Shown one piece after another: positions 30,977 to 42,700 of a stretch of 50,932 nucleotides of DNA. The position numbers and the translations under genes are program-made. The notes below the pieces were generated by a model. The model saw only the letters and a program-made list of their open reading frames with translations. It was not told the origin of the DNA and made no database searches. The stretch's first letter is position 1; each line of letters opens with the position of its first letter. This DNA comes from Agaricus subrufescens (taxonomy: Eukaryota; Basidiomycota; Agaricomycetes; Agaricales; Agaricaceae), in the NCBI GenBank assembly GCA_029945375.1, contig JAQOTE010000020.1, positions 1 to 50,932 on the forward strand. Reading direction: 5' to 3'.

Positions 30977-33900
30977 ATAACGACAACCACCTTCCTTCAA
31001 GCGGAAATCGAAAACCTGCACCACATTCGTTAAGTAATCTCACTATAATTTCATTTAATGCATGTAAGAGTTGGGAAACCACTTCTACGGTGCTTGACAA
31101 ATGGGCCGGGTATGTGGACATCATTATGTTCCAGGAACCCGGGTGGAAAGGTGTGCGCAGGCAACCATCCACTAAAAACAAGATTGGGGACATGGCCTTT
31201 GGCCCCCCTATCCATCCATCATGGACGCCTTTCACAGAAGCGTTCGACAATACTAATGAGTCAAGACCCAAGCGAAGGGTCTTGACTTACATAAATAAAA
31301 GACTTGATGTTTTCAGGCCACAGCTCCAATCTGACATCATCAAACACTGTGATGTATCCTTAGTCACACTCCATCTTAACTGACCTCGCAACAGTATTCC
31401 CAACGAGTTCAACATCCTCAATGTGTACAACGACGGTCAATCTCATGCTGTCGTACACCAACTAGCAGCAGTAAGTGACAATTTTCCCAGAATATCACTA
31501 TGTGCCGGGGATTTCAATATCCAAGACCGGGAATGGGATGATGGAGTGGCGTCACAAGTACGGCCCTCCTCCCCATATATGCGCCTCAAAGATGTATGCA
31601 CTAATCTTGAGATTCAATACATGTTCCCCTCTAACGGAGGGGAGCCGACTCGAATCCTGGATGACCCCAACTCAAGGGCATCTGTTATCAATTTGGTGTT
31701 CGCTTCGGCGGACATTATTAATTCACAGGGATTTTAACTATGAAATCAAGACCAATGAAGCGGAACGGTGGGGTTCAGATCACTGACCCCTTCAAATTGA
31801 GATACCCATCTTAGGTGAAGAACTGGAACTTAGGGGAAAATACAAGATAGAGGCTTTTTTGGAAGAAGAAAAGAACTACGTAAACATGATCGCCATGGAG
31901 TTAGGGAAACTAGGGCAAAGGGAGGCACCGGGGTCTGTGGAAGAACTGGTAGTGGTGATGGAGCAGACAGAAGCGACGTTAGAGAGCACGTGGTTGAAGT
32001 TTGTGGTGGAAAGAAAGCTGAGTCAACACAGGAAGAAGTGGTGGAATTCGGAGTGTAAGGAGGCCTACCAGAAGATGATGAAGAATGGAGGGTCTCGCAA
32101 TCATATCAAACGGGGTAACCTCAAAAGAACCATTCAAAAAGCCAAACGCGAACACTTCGACAAGAAAATTGAAGAAATGGCGACAGACAACAAATGCCCC
32201 TGGGACCTTATGCCCTGGGTTCGAGAACGCAAACTACCAGCTGTTGAAGCCATGCTAGACAACCAAGGACTATCGTGTAACTCCCCGGAAAAGTTATTCA
32301 ACACTCTACATTCCACCTATAATTCCGCCAACAATTGCTCTATCAATCTGGAGAAATTCACGGCAAATGTAGACAAATTACCGGAAAGGGAATGGCCTCA
32401 GTTCTCTATCCAGGAATTTCATGACGGTCTCAAAGGGTGTGCTAAGAACATGGCCCCGGGCTCAGATCATGTCTCATGGAGGATATGGAAACTGCTCGCC
32501 TGCAGTGACACTGTATGCGAGTACGTTGTAAAGATTGCTAATGCCTGTATCGATCTAGGGCATTGGCCCAAACACTTCAAGGCCTCCACATCGGTCATCA
32601 TTCCGAAGCCAGGCAAACCTTCGTACGACAAGGCCAAATCATTCCGGCCCATCGTCTTACTCAACACAATGGGGAAACTCATTGAAAAGATGATCGCTTG
32701 CCGTCTCCAGTTCAAAGGAGTTGAGAGTGGAGCCATTCACCCATGTCAGACCAGAGGCATTATCCAACGGTCTGTCGAAGATGCGGCCACTGCCCTCACA
32801 CATCATGTCTGAGCCAGGTGGTCCAACAAAAAGGTAACGTCAGTCATTGCATTTGATGTGGCCCAATTTTTCCCTTCTCTTAATCATATCGCTCTTTCTA
32901 AAATCATCGAACATTTTGGTTTTGCGGACAAAGTTGTTTCATTCTTCTCTAATTATCTCATTGGTCGAAAAACACAATATTCTATTAACAATTTAACCTC
33001 TCCTTTCTTCGATTCTGATGTAGGTGTAGGACAAGGTAGTGCGCTTTCTCCAATTCTTTCTGCTTTGTATTTAGCTCCTGTTTTCCATCTTTTGGACTTA
33101 TGGTTATTGGACGAGGATTCTCATATTCATTTTCCTTTAACCGCTTTTCTTTCCTTTGTTGATGATGGACTACTTGTTGCAACGGGAGATTGTAGATCGG
33201 ACGTTCTGGACTCTCTAAAAGAGGCATAGGCCCAAATCACTTCCATACTCACTGACTTCAGTCTGATTATGGAACACTCAAAGACGGAACTCTTCAACTT
33301 TGTGGATTCCGCCCGCAATTATCACTCGGCCAACCCACCCCTCCCTCTTGGGTTTGCCCCCTTCACTTCAACCAACCCCCTTACCCCCAAGACTATCTGG
33401 AGGTACCTCGGAATAATGTTTGACCGCAACCTCACATTCAAGGATCATGTCAAATTCTATGCCACGAAATCTATTTCAGCAGTACACTGCATGAAATCCC
33501 TTGGCAACTCGGCATGTGGACTTACCGTCAAGCAAAAACGGATGCTTTACATCTCGTGCATTCAGCCAATAGCGACTTTCGGACTTCACTGTTGGTACAT
33601 TCCGGGTACTCAATGTTTTAGGACCAATGTCAAAATGGTCGAACTTACCCATTCTCAAGGAGCTCGCTGGATCACTGGCGTGTTCTGAACCACCCCCATA
33701 GGTGGGATAAGTGCCGTGGCTGGCCTCATGCCCATCTCCATCACTCTCAAAAAGCTGTATGAGCGCTCCACCATCCGCCTCAACACGCTACATCCCAATC
33801 ATCCCATTCTCACACTCATAGAACGGCGGAAAGCCAAGGGCTCGACCCTACACCACAACTCCTTGGAATTCAAAACCGAGGCAATCCGACAGAAGATGAA

Positions 33901-35823
33901 GTCTCCCCTCGACTCCATCATCAATGTTCCTTGCAAGGAGATCTTCCACCCCCTCTCCGAGCATATCAAACCTGGCCATCAACTCATCGATCGATGCCCA
34001 GACCACATAAAGTTCATCCAACCCCCCACGGACAAGGACGACTCATTCCTCTATCACCTCGACATACATGGGGCGAACATTCATAACACCAGCGATCTTC
34101 ACGTTATCACGGCGGTGCTCTTAACCCAATCAATCCCTCCCACCCCCTGGAGAATCAGAGTCACTCCCATATCGCTTTGTCCACTGTCTTCAACGACAAA
34201 ACGATATCATCCAAAACCCATGCCGCTGGTTGCAGAGTCACGAAGGAAACACTAATAGGATGGTCCGCGTTCCTTGGCCTCCTCAAAGCCTACCGCAAAC
34301 TAGAGAAAGGACTTGACGTCAAACGAGTCATTCTCTATACCACCTCGCCATCCATTGTCCGTGAACTTATGGCGGTTTCATCTAAGCCATTTGGTAGTCA
34401 ATTGTCAATTGCCATCTTGCTCATGTTCAAGGCTCTAGTAACCAAATTCCCCTCAGTGGACATTTGCGTGAAGGGTTTCCGAGAGAGTTGGGCAACTCAA
34501 CCACTGGATAGCAATGTCGGCCTTCAGCCAGCAGCTTTCCAGGCTTATTGGAATGCTAGAAAAGAGCGAACTTTTACTTGGGCGGGGATTCAGTTTCCTC
34601 AATCCATGTCATACAGATGGGCCAGAAGCGAAACCACCAAATCCGCTATCGCACTATGGCAACAGGGGTTTGATGACCCAATGAACCGGTCTTGTTTCAA
34701 AGGACAAGGCTGGTACGACACTAAATCCTGTAAAGCTGAGTCTGAGAGGTTGAAGCATAGCGCTTCGTATCTGGATCACTTTTGGGTATCAAGCAGGGAA
34801 TTGAGAGCGGGGCTAGCCACCTCCCCCTTTGCTCTGCATGATGAATTTCACGACAGTAGTTTCGGGACTGGGATGTTGAGGCCGGACGTCTCCTACTCAG
34901 ACTATCAACTCCGTCCAGGGAAGAAGAAATCTAGCCAGTTAAAACAGGGCGGTGCTGCTGGCTCAGATAATTCGGATCAGTTAAAACAGGGTGGTGCCGC
35001 TGATCACGAAAATAATTGTAAGTTCATGGTTGACAAACCAACTCACTTAAACCTAGGCTTATGGCTCCGCAACTACGGCAGGGTCTCTGTCGCTCATAAC
35101 TCCCCATTGTGTGCTCGCCTTGTGCGCACAATCACCAACCACGCCCCCATCGGATTGTATCGCGCTCGATTCTTTCCGAACAAACTGTTCAAGACATGTC
35201 CCTGCTCACCCAACTCACCGGAGACGCATCAGCATATTCTCAATGTCTGCCCGCTTTTCGTTAGAAGGGCGGAACACTATTCTATTGGTGGGATCGAATC
35301 CATACAAGGTCTCATCCTATTCCTGATTGATAACCCCAAAGTGTTTGTGTTCGAAGATGACAACGATCTTCCACAAGTGCCTAGAATATGCGAACCCAAC
35401 TGGCCTGCATATTACAAGCAGGTATACCAGCAACGGAAAGACGAGAACAAAGAGAGGAGGAAGCGTAAGTGTCCTCTTCTAACGGGGCCAATATTCTATC
35501 ACGAGACAATTATGAGCCAGTTTGAAACCGTGTTCGAGGCAGATGAATGGAGAGAGGTGTTTATGAGCTTGGTAATGGAGATGAAGCCGTGGACTTGGCA
35601 GAATGTTTTCAAAAGGTGCAAGGAGTTTCTTTTCTTTGTGCTTGTGCTTCAGCGCTTCCTTTTCCTTCAGTCCAGTATTATTGTACTTGTATATGGATCG
35701 CTCTATGTTTCTGCATTTGATTTTTTCATTTCTCATATAGCATTGACCAAGTCCGCTGGATACGTTTCTTTTGCGCATTTGTTGTTTGTTTTTTCATGTA
35801 ATGTCTCACGCCGACAGAGGTAG
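30973..35823 (+). pseudogene. LINE copy 4 ORF2, four nonsense codons and two frameshifts
   Basis: It is collinear with copy 1 ORF2. Stops lie at 31381-31383 (TGA for CGA), 32810-32812 (TGA where copies 1 and 3 have CGG and CGT), 33227-33229 (TAG for TAC) and 33686-33688 (TGA for CGA). A one-base gain near 31736 (GATTTTAACTATG for GATTTTATTATG) and a one-base loss near 34110 shift the frame. Endonuclease, reverse transcriptase (FVDD), post-RT region and CCHC are all recognisable. It carries the most C/T and G/A differences of the four copies and looks like the most decayed. Confidence 0.92.
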
Positions 35824-35916
35824 TGTACAGGTGATGTAAAGTACGGGGAACGCGTTATGGCACCCTTAAGGTCGATTTTGAAAAAAATCCCATTGATTAC
35901 AAAAAAAAAAAAAAAA

Positions 35917-36912
35917 GGTGCTCAGGATTCTTGGCTACACTGATCCCAGACTTGTTATCCATGAAAAGCATTGAGGGAAGTGTCTGGTGATAGCCAAACT
36001 CAGTCAGGATGTTCCTAGTCCACTTGATCTCCTTTCCAGCCTCGACGGCAGCAACAAATTCAGCCTCAGTGCTCAAGAGAGTCACAAAGGGCTGATGCTT
36101 TGAGGACCATCCTACAGCAGCTCCAGACACCAGAGTCACATAACCACCTGTAGCTCGACCTGTGGCCTTGCAGCCACCATGGGAAGCGTCAGAATAGGTG
36201 GTGAACAGCTCTCTGGAGTCACTACCTCGGTAGACAAGCTGGTAGTGCAGTGTGCCCTTCAAATAGCAAAGTAAATGCTTGACAGCAAGCCAATGGGCAG
36301 GAGCAGGATTGTGATTGAATCTCCCAAGGTAGGAGACAGCATAGGCAATGTCGGGACGAGTCATGGTGGCTAGATACCGCAGGGCACCTACAGCAGAGAG
36401 ATAGGGAACTGATTTCATCTCAGCCTGCTCCTCGAGAGAGGGAACAATGTCCGAGAGCTCAGATCCAGGAGGTAGAGGGGTGGAAAGGGAGTTAGAATCA
36501 TCCATATTGAACTGTTCTAGGAGCTCCTTGATGTAGTGCTCTTGGGAGAGGGAGATGGAACGCTTAGAGCAATCCTGCTTCACCTGAATGCCCAGCAGAA
36601 GTGTGGTGGAGCCTAGATCTCGCAGTTTGAAGTGCCTAGACAGCTCAGAGACAGCAGAGGCCATAGCTGCATCGCTTTTAGAGACTAGGGTAATGTCATC
36701 AATGAAGACAGGCACTATGACCTTAATGTCTCCCTTGGAATAGATGTAGATGGAGTTGTCGGAGCAAAGTCTGGAGTAGCCAATACCCTCTAGAACACCT
36801 CGGAGCTTCTTACTCCACTGTCTGGCAGCCTGCTTGAGGCCATAAAGCGATTTACGGAGCCTGAAGACCATATTAGGGCCTCCAGTGTGATAGCCCTCTG
36901 GTTGCCTCATGT

Positions 36913-36915
<3 letters not shown>
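35917..36915 (-). pseudogene. Copia C fragment: reverse transcriptase to RNase H
   Basis: On the minus strand one frame reads from YMRQPEGYHTGG through YGLKQAARQW, FIDDITLVSKSD, MTRPDIAYAVSYLGRF, TYSDASHGG and STEAEFVAAVEAGKEIKW to KNPEH, where LINE copy 4 interrupts. There is no internal stop. The other side is cut by the poly(T) of HAL-3. Its 3' LTR is the split LTR at 17092-17220 and 21788-21829. The pieces are now about 14 kb apart because of HAL and LINE insertions. Confidence 0.9.
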
Positions 36916-36946
<31 letters not shown>

Positions 36947-37802
36947 TACTCAACAGCACCTTCCGGTGGACCTTTATTCCAAGTAGCTATTACATGATGC
37001 AAATACTAAAATGCGTACTACAAGGAAAGGGATGCCATAATGTGTTTCCGAGGCGGCCACCAATCCACTACATGGAGTCAAACTATACATAGGTGGGGGA
37101 GAGATCGTATCCTGCACAACAAGGTCAAGCGCTTGATGAGAAAAAGGAAAACGTATCAAAATGAAAAAGAAAAAGATAATGGGGTAAAAGAAGAAATGCC
37201 CAACGTGAACCGTAGCTCAGCTTTAACATCACACTTAACTTAAGACCCCGTATACACCAGCTTGAGGGCCAGCAGTGTCAATCGCGGACGTGGATGGCGA
37301 GGGAAAATGGTGGGTGTGTATGTCGACAACTCCCGAAGCAGGGAACGACCCCTACTACTTGTGTGATGGGAACTGGCACCGAAGCCAGTTCTGGTCAAAC
37401 CAATTATCCCAGAATGGACACAAAGTGTCTGTTGTGGAGTGCACCGTCTTCTTCTTCTTTGCTGCAGAACAGTTGGCACAATGGTGGGCGTCAGGATCCT
37501 TCTTCATCGTGATTGCGGCCTGGACATGGGACTCCACAGTGTGCGGTCCTGCGCAGTGGGGGCATTGGACGCCCTTGGAGCGGCAGATATCGGAGTGGTG
37601 GCCCCACCTCTGGCACCGAGTGCAGAGGGCAGAGCCAGGCTGCAGGCAGCACCGCGGATTTGACAATTGCGGCCTCCTATGAAGACCTGCTTACCAATGT
37701 AATCTCGGGCAACTCGGCCAGAGACAGTGTCGGAGATGTCCAACCACACTACACACATGTCAGAGTGTCTAGATGTCCGCATGAAACAGATGGAATGTTT
37801 GA
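36916..37802 (-). mobile_element. HAL-3, cut at its 5' side by the KDZ element
   Basis: Poly(T) at 36916-36945 is followed by a HAL 3' UTR and the C-terminal part of ORF1. Similarity to HAL-2 stops at TTTGAG (37802). The next bases start the satellite-bearing element. The sequence next to the tail is altered: GTACTCAACAG replaces GTAATCAATGG. Confidence 0.85.
37355..37802 (-). pseudogene. HAL-3 ORF1, C-terminal fragment with frameshift
   Basis: On the minus strand LKHSICFMRTSRHSD and VWLDISDTVSGRVARD are in one frame, and CTRCQRWGHHSDIC to QFPSHK in another. A small deletion near 37640 (GGCTGCAGGCAGCACCG in place of GGCCAGGGGGCAGCGCCCCG) separates them. The missing N-terminal two thirds should lie beyond the KDZ element, to the right of the window. 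Confidence 0.85.
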
Positions 37803-37849
37803 GCACTAGTAGCTGCTACCCGTTATCATAACTTATTGGCTATATCCAA

Positions 37850-39700
37850 TTGAAGAATTTTCATTGTATCCAATGAACGACTGCAACTTACGGTTATGAT
37901 ATATCCAGTCTATGTTTTCATTATTCCGCTGTTTTTGAGATTGGAGGTTTCATAATATGCCAGTCCAATATATTATCAATACTATACTTATACACTGGCA
38001 ATATCATTCTTGGTTTATACTACTATTGTTAAATCTGACTGGATGTTTCATTCTAGTCAGTTGGCAATCTCATTCTACTGGTTCTTGGTGGATATTGGCA
38101 TTTTCATTACTATGTCTAGAGATTTTCATTTTGTTTTCATTATTATATCATGGACATTTCATAACCAGGGATTGGTGTTTTCATATTTGGTAGTAAGTAT
38201 TTTCATACCCAATTGTTTGTTTTCATTCTATATAATGGGTAGTTTCATTGCTGAACTTTGGCATTTTCATTGTTGTGACTAAGAATTTTCATTAGAAACA
38301 TTGGGCATTTTCATTATTATACCATGGAGATATTATTGCCAGGTATTGGCATTTTCATACCTGCCTGTGTACATTCTCATTTCCACTTATTGGGGTTTTC
38401 ATTGTATGCAATTGATAGTTTCAATCTTATACAATGGCAGTTTCAATGCTCCACTTTGGTATTTTTATTCTTGTCTGGGGTTTTCATTATATCCAATTGA
38501 TAGTTTCAATCTTGTGCAATAGCAATTTCATTGCTGAATTTTGGCATTTTCATTATTGTGACTTGGAGTTTTCATTAGAAAACTTTGGCATTTTCATTAT
38601 TACCCCATGGAGGTATTATTGCTAGCTATTGGCATTTTCATACCTACCTGTGCACATTCTCATTTCCACTTGTTGGGATTTTCATTGTATACAATTGATA
38701 GTTTCAACCTTATACAATGGCAATTTCATTGTTGTACTTTGGGATTTTTATTCTTATGGTCTGGGGTTTTCATTATTGCACCATGGGTGTTTCATTCCCA
38801 ACAATTGGTGTTTTCATATTTACCTTGTTGGAATTTTCATTGCATGCAATTGATAGTTTCAATCTTATTCAATGGCAGTTTCATTGCTGCACTTTGGCAT
38901 TTTTATTCTTGTGGTCTGGGGTTTTCATTATTGCACTATGGATGTTTCATTCCCAACAATTGGTGTTTTCATATTTACCTTGTTGGAATTTTCATTGCAT
39001 GCAATTGATAGTTTCAATCTCATTCAATGGCAGTTTCATTGCTGCACTTTGGCATTTTTATTCTTGTGGTCTGGGGTTTTCATTATTGCACTATGGATGT
39101 TTCATTCCCAACAATTGGTGTTTTCATATTTACCTTGTTGGAATTTTCATTGCATGCAATTGATAGTTTCAATCTCATTCAATGGCAGTTTCATTACTGC
39201 ACTTTGGCATTTTTATTCTTGTGGTCTGGGGTTTTCATTATTGCACTATGGGTGTTTCATTCCCAACAATTGGTGTTTTCATATTTACCTTGTTGGAATT
39301 TTCATTGCATGCAATTGATAGTTTCAATCCATTCAAGGCAGTTTCATTACTGCACTTTGGCATTTTTATTCTTGTGGTCTGGGGTTTTCATTATTGCAGA
39401 TTGTTTCATTCCCAACAATTGGTGTTTTCATATTTGCTTGTTGGAATTTTCATTGCATGCAATTGATAGTTTCAATCTTATTCAATGGCAGTTTCATTAC
39501 TGCACTTTGGCATTTTTATTCTTGTGGTCTGGGGTTTTCATTATTGCACTATGGATGTTTCATTCCCAACAATTGGTGTTTTCATATTTACCTTGTTGGA
39601 ATTTTCATTGCATTCAATTGATAGTTTCAATCTCACTCAATGGCAGTTTCATTCTTGCACTTTGGCATTTTCATTCTTGTAATCTGGGGTTTTTGTTATA
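37850..39700 (+). repeat. Left satellite array: ~22-base monomers, 155-base higher-order unit
   Basis: From about 38700 the array repeats every 155 bases (for example TTTCATTGCTGCACTTTGGC or TTTCATTACTGCACTTTGGC at intervals of 155). Each unit divides into seven monomers of ~22 bases that begin TTTCAT or a variant (TTTCAA, TTTTAT), often with a central TTGG. Between 37850 and 38700 the monomers are present but more diverged, with other higher-order patterns. ORFs across the array in all three forward frames (rich in FHYC, IFIL) are products of the repeat: 155 is not a multiple of three. One unit near 39330-39405 carries deletions. Confidence 0.92.
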
Positions 39701-39745
39701 GGCATTGTAAACACTACAGCCAAATTGACTAAGTTATAATCTCTC

Positions 39746-42700
39746 CTACTCATCCTCAGACTCTTCATCACTCTCCTTTTCTAACTCATCTCCTTCTTCA
39801 CCTTCATACTTACTTGCCCAGTTTATATCTCCTCCATGTATTTTCAACAATGGTACCCATTTCTTGACACAGCTCTTTGCCATTGCCTCTTGCAAATATG
39901 CTTGTTGATAAGCATATGCATGCAATCCCTGGGCCAAACCCTGATCATCGACCCTTCTTTTTGTTGCCTGTTCCATCCACCACTCTGCTTTCCATTCCAA
40001 ATAAGCAACTGTGCGCCGCATTTCCTCTTGAATCAACAAGTATTCTTCATTCCACCGGTTCTTCCTTGCTAGTGCTTTGACCCACTCAACTTGCATTGAA
40101 CTAATAAATTCTTCATCCTCTTCATCAGAAGCTTGCCTGCTATTACTTGCCAACCAAATCCAAGACATTTGATATCTTCCTGCAGCTTCCTTTTCTTCTG
40201 ACCCTCGTCCTGGTCCACGGATGTCTTCAGGAGCAAGCTTTTTGAGCCGAAGAAGTGATGGGTCATGAGGTTGAAAGGTGGTTATCAAATGATGGGCATG
40301 TCGATAAATGTTAGCTGCAAGTTGAATGCGATGGTTATAGCAATCAAAAAGATTACGAATACGAGTATTTTGCTTGTTGCCAGTGCCTGAGATATTCAAC
40401 TGCTTGAATATAGTGAGACTTGTAATTGTGCGACGATTTCGGCGAATTGTTTCAAGAGCTTCATCTGCCTGCCCAATACGGAGTTGAACTTCTGTTTCCA
40501 TCAATAACTTCATTGAAGGGAAACTATGAAAGGTTGAAGGAACAGAAAGTGGCAGAAACAAAGGAAGTAGTTCTGCTGCTTCACCTGTTGCCTGGTCATC
40601 AATATCCAAAGTGGCAGATATACTTGGCTGTGATCCAAGAAATGGCATATGATCCAATTGGATCTTCCGCCATTGGGCAATACGATGATGAAGAGTATTA
40701 CGCTTTTCTTGTAGATCAACTTGCTTCTTTGTTGGTTTTGTAGTAGGATCAAGTTTTCCTATCAATGAAGCCTCCTGTAATAGCCTAAATCTAAATCACC
40801 AAGTTAGTTATTATATGATCACCAAAAAGAAGTGTACTTACTGTTGTTCTTCAAGCTCAAATCCCTTGATAATGAAATCACCAATACTAATCTTGTGTGG
40901 TGAGATAACGCCCCGAGTAGCATCAGCTGCTTCTTTTCTTGCTAACTCCAAGCGAATCTCTTGAATTGACTTGGCTAAACAAAGTGGATTAATGTTGAGA
41001 TTAGTCATAATAGATAGCCACTTACATATCTCATGCTCCATAAATGGATTAGGTTTTGATGGCCTAAGAGTGAACTTGGACCGAGACCACTGTGAACGTT
41101 CATCCTCCCAATCATCAACCATCCGTCTCCATTTTGCAAGTGTTGCCTCTGAGAATCCTGATGAAAGAAGAGACAGATTAGCTTCATGCTTATCCTTCAT
41201 CACAACTGCATCTTCAAATCGCTTTGCAAACAGACTCCCTGTATAATGAACTCAGATTTGCAGTTAAGAGGTGAAAAATAAATCTACTCACGAAATCCCA
41301 CATATTTTCGGAAATTCCATCCATTCCAGTGATAATTCAGTGTTTCACGTCTCATAGCTGGACCCATCTCCCTGACACTAGGACCAAGTGCATTTGTATG
41401 AGACCAACCTATCTCAATATCTTCTCCACAAGTCCGCCCAACACCCGAAATATGATTCAGTGAATAGGTTGCTCGACAAAATGATCCATGACCATTAACA
41501 TGCCAGCTGGGAATCCCAATATCCACAACAGTATTATCTGGAAGCTGCATTTCCTTTGGATACTCAGCCATGCGCCTGTAAAAGTGTTTCATCCATTGAC
41601 ACCCAATGTCATAGGATATCAACACTCGCATAAGGGAAATACCCATTAATGCCGACAGTATCATGTAGTCCATACTTGAATATCTATCACAGCATCAGCA
41701 TTAATCCCAGAATATAAAATGTGTGCTTACTTTTCTCCCTTCGGTAGATCAACTACACCATTTCGGCGAATGAGTGAATGGCGTGAACAAATACTAGCAC
41801 CAACACCATTTACACAGTACCCTGGAATGGACGTATTAGCCCTTGCAATTGCTGTATGATCCGAGGAACATGAATTTAGCTAAAAGTTTGTTAAGTGGTT
41901 GTATATCATGCAGGTGAGTTGTACCTACCTCAGCTTCCGTGTCATGTCCCAAAATATGCTTCTGGTAAGGGGCATGCTCGACATAACAGCCTAATCCAGG
42001 ATCCAACTCGAAATCTTGAATACCACGTTCTTTGTTCTTGAGTTTGAAGTTTGCATCAAGGGCTATGAACAGCGTAAAAAGGAATCTACATATAGGATGA
42101 TTACCTACCCCAAATTGATGAAGGATCACACTCACCGTAGATTGGGGGGGAAATTCTCCCAGTTTTCGGGGAGGTTTTTGGTAGGATGCGGACAAGCAGG
42201 ACATTCAAGAGCAAGTTCACCATTAGATGTGGCCCCCACACCTTCTGGATCATGCGCTCGACCTGCCTGCTTCAATGATTTCAGGTGGCGCCAAACACGG
42301 AACACATGTTGGAACTCCTTGTATCGATGCTTGAAGAGACAACGGTTAGATAAAGGATATCCTGATAGTCCAGCATCTAGAGAACGTACCGCAGGCTTCC
42401 CAAGCATCAAGTTGTCAGTTTGAAAGGTCAGGGAATGATAATAATCGTATAATGTTGTTTTTCCTTGTAAGGTCAGCTGATGAAATGCGTTCAAGACATT
42501 AAAGGTGAATGCCGTGCGAGGTCGCTCAGAAGAAGCTGGGAACCATCCTGCCCGCAGTAGTTGAACACGAGGGGGGACACCAAGTGATTTGGTGCAGCCA
42601 CAGAAGTCCACGCTGACTCGCGAAAATCCATTTGAGTCGAAAACCACAAAGTCGGATGGCCCCGGGCGTGGGTCAGGACAGAGAGAGCCAGCATGGCCTA

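Larger units (their letters stand above)
29882..35916 (+). mobile_element. LINE copy 4, 5' truncated
   Basis: It starts inside ORF1 near TLLVYTPTNST and ends with CCCATTGATTAC and poly(A) at 35901-35916. It lies head to head with copy 3 with no intervening sequence. The right flank GGTGCTCAGGATTC is Copia C RNase H. No matching duplication exists at the left end, so the junction is rearranged or was formed with a deletion. Confidence 0.9.

Noticed and set aside
37850..39700. Regularly spaced TTTTCATT repeats resembling a CRISPR array
   Set aside because: The spacing is 22 bases, the 'spacers' themselves recur every 155 bases, and the context is eukaryotic.
37957..39701. Long overlapping ORFs in the left array encoding FHYC- and IFIL-rich hydrophobic proteins, and their mirror at 50272-50928
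   Set aside because: They follow the 155-base satellite, occur in all three frames of the same strand, and reflect only the lack of stop codons in the repeat.
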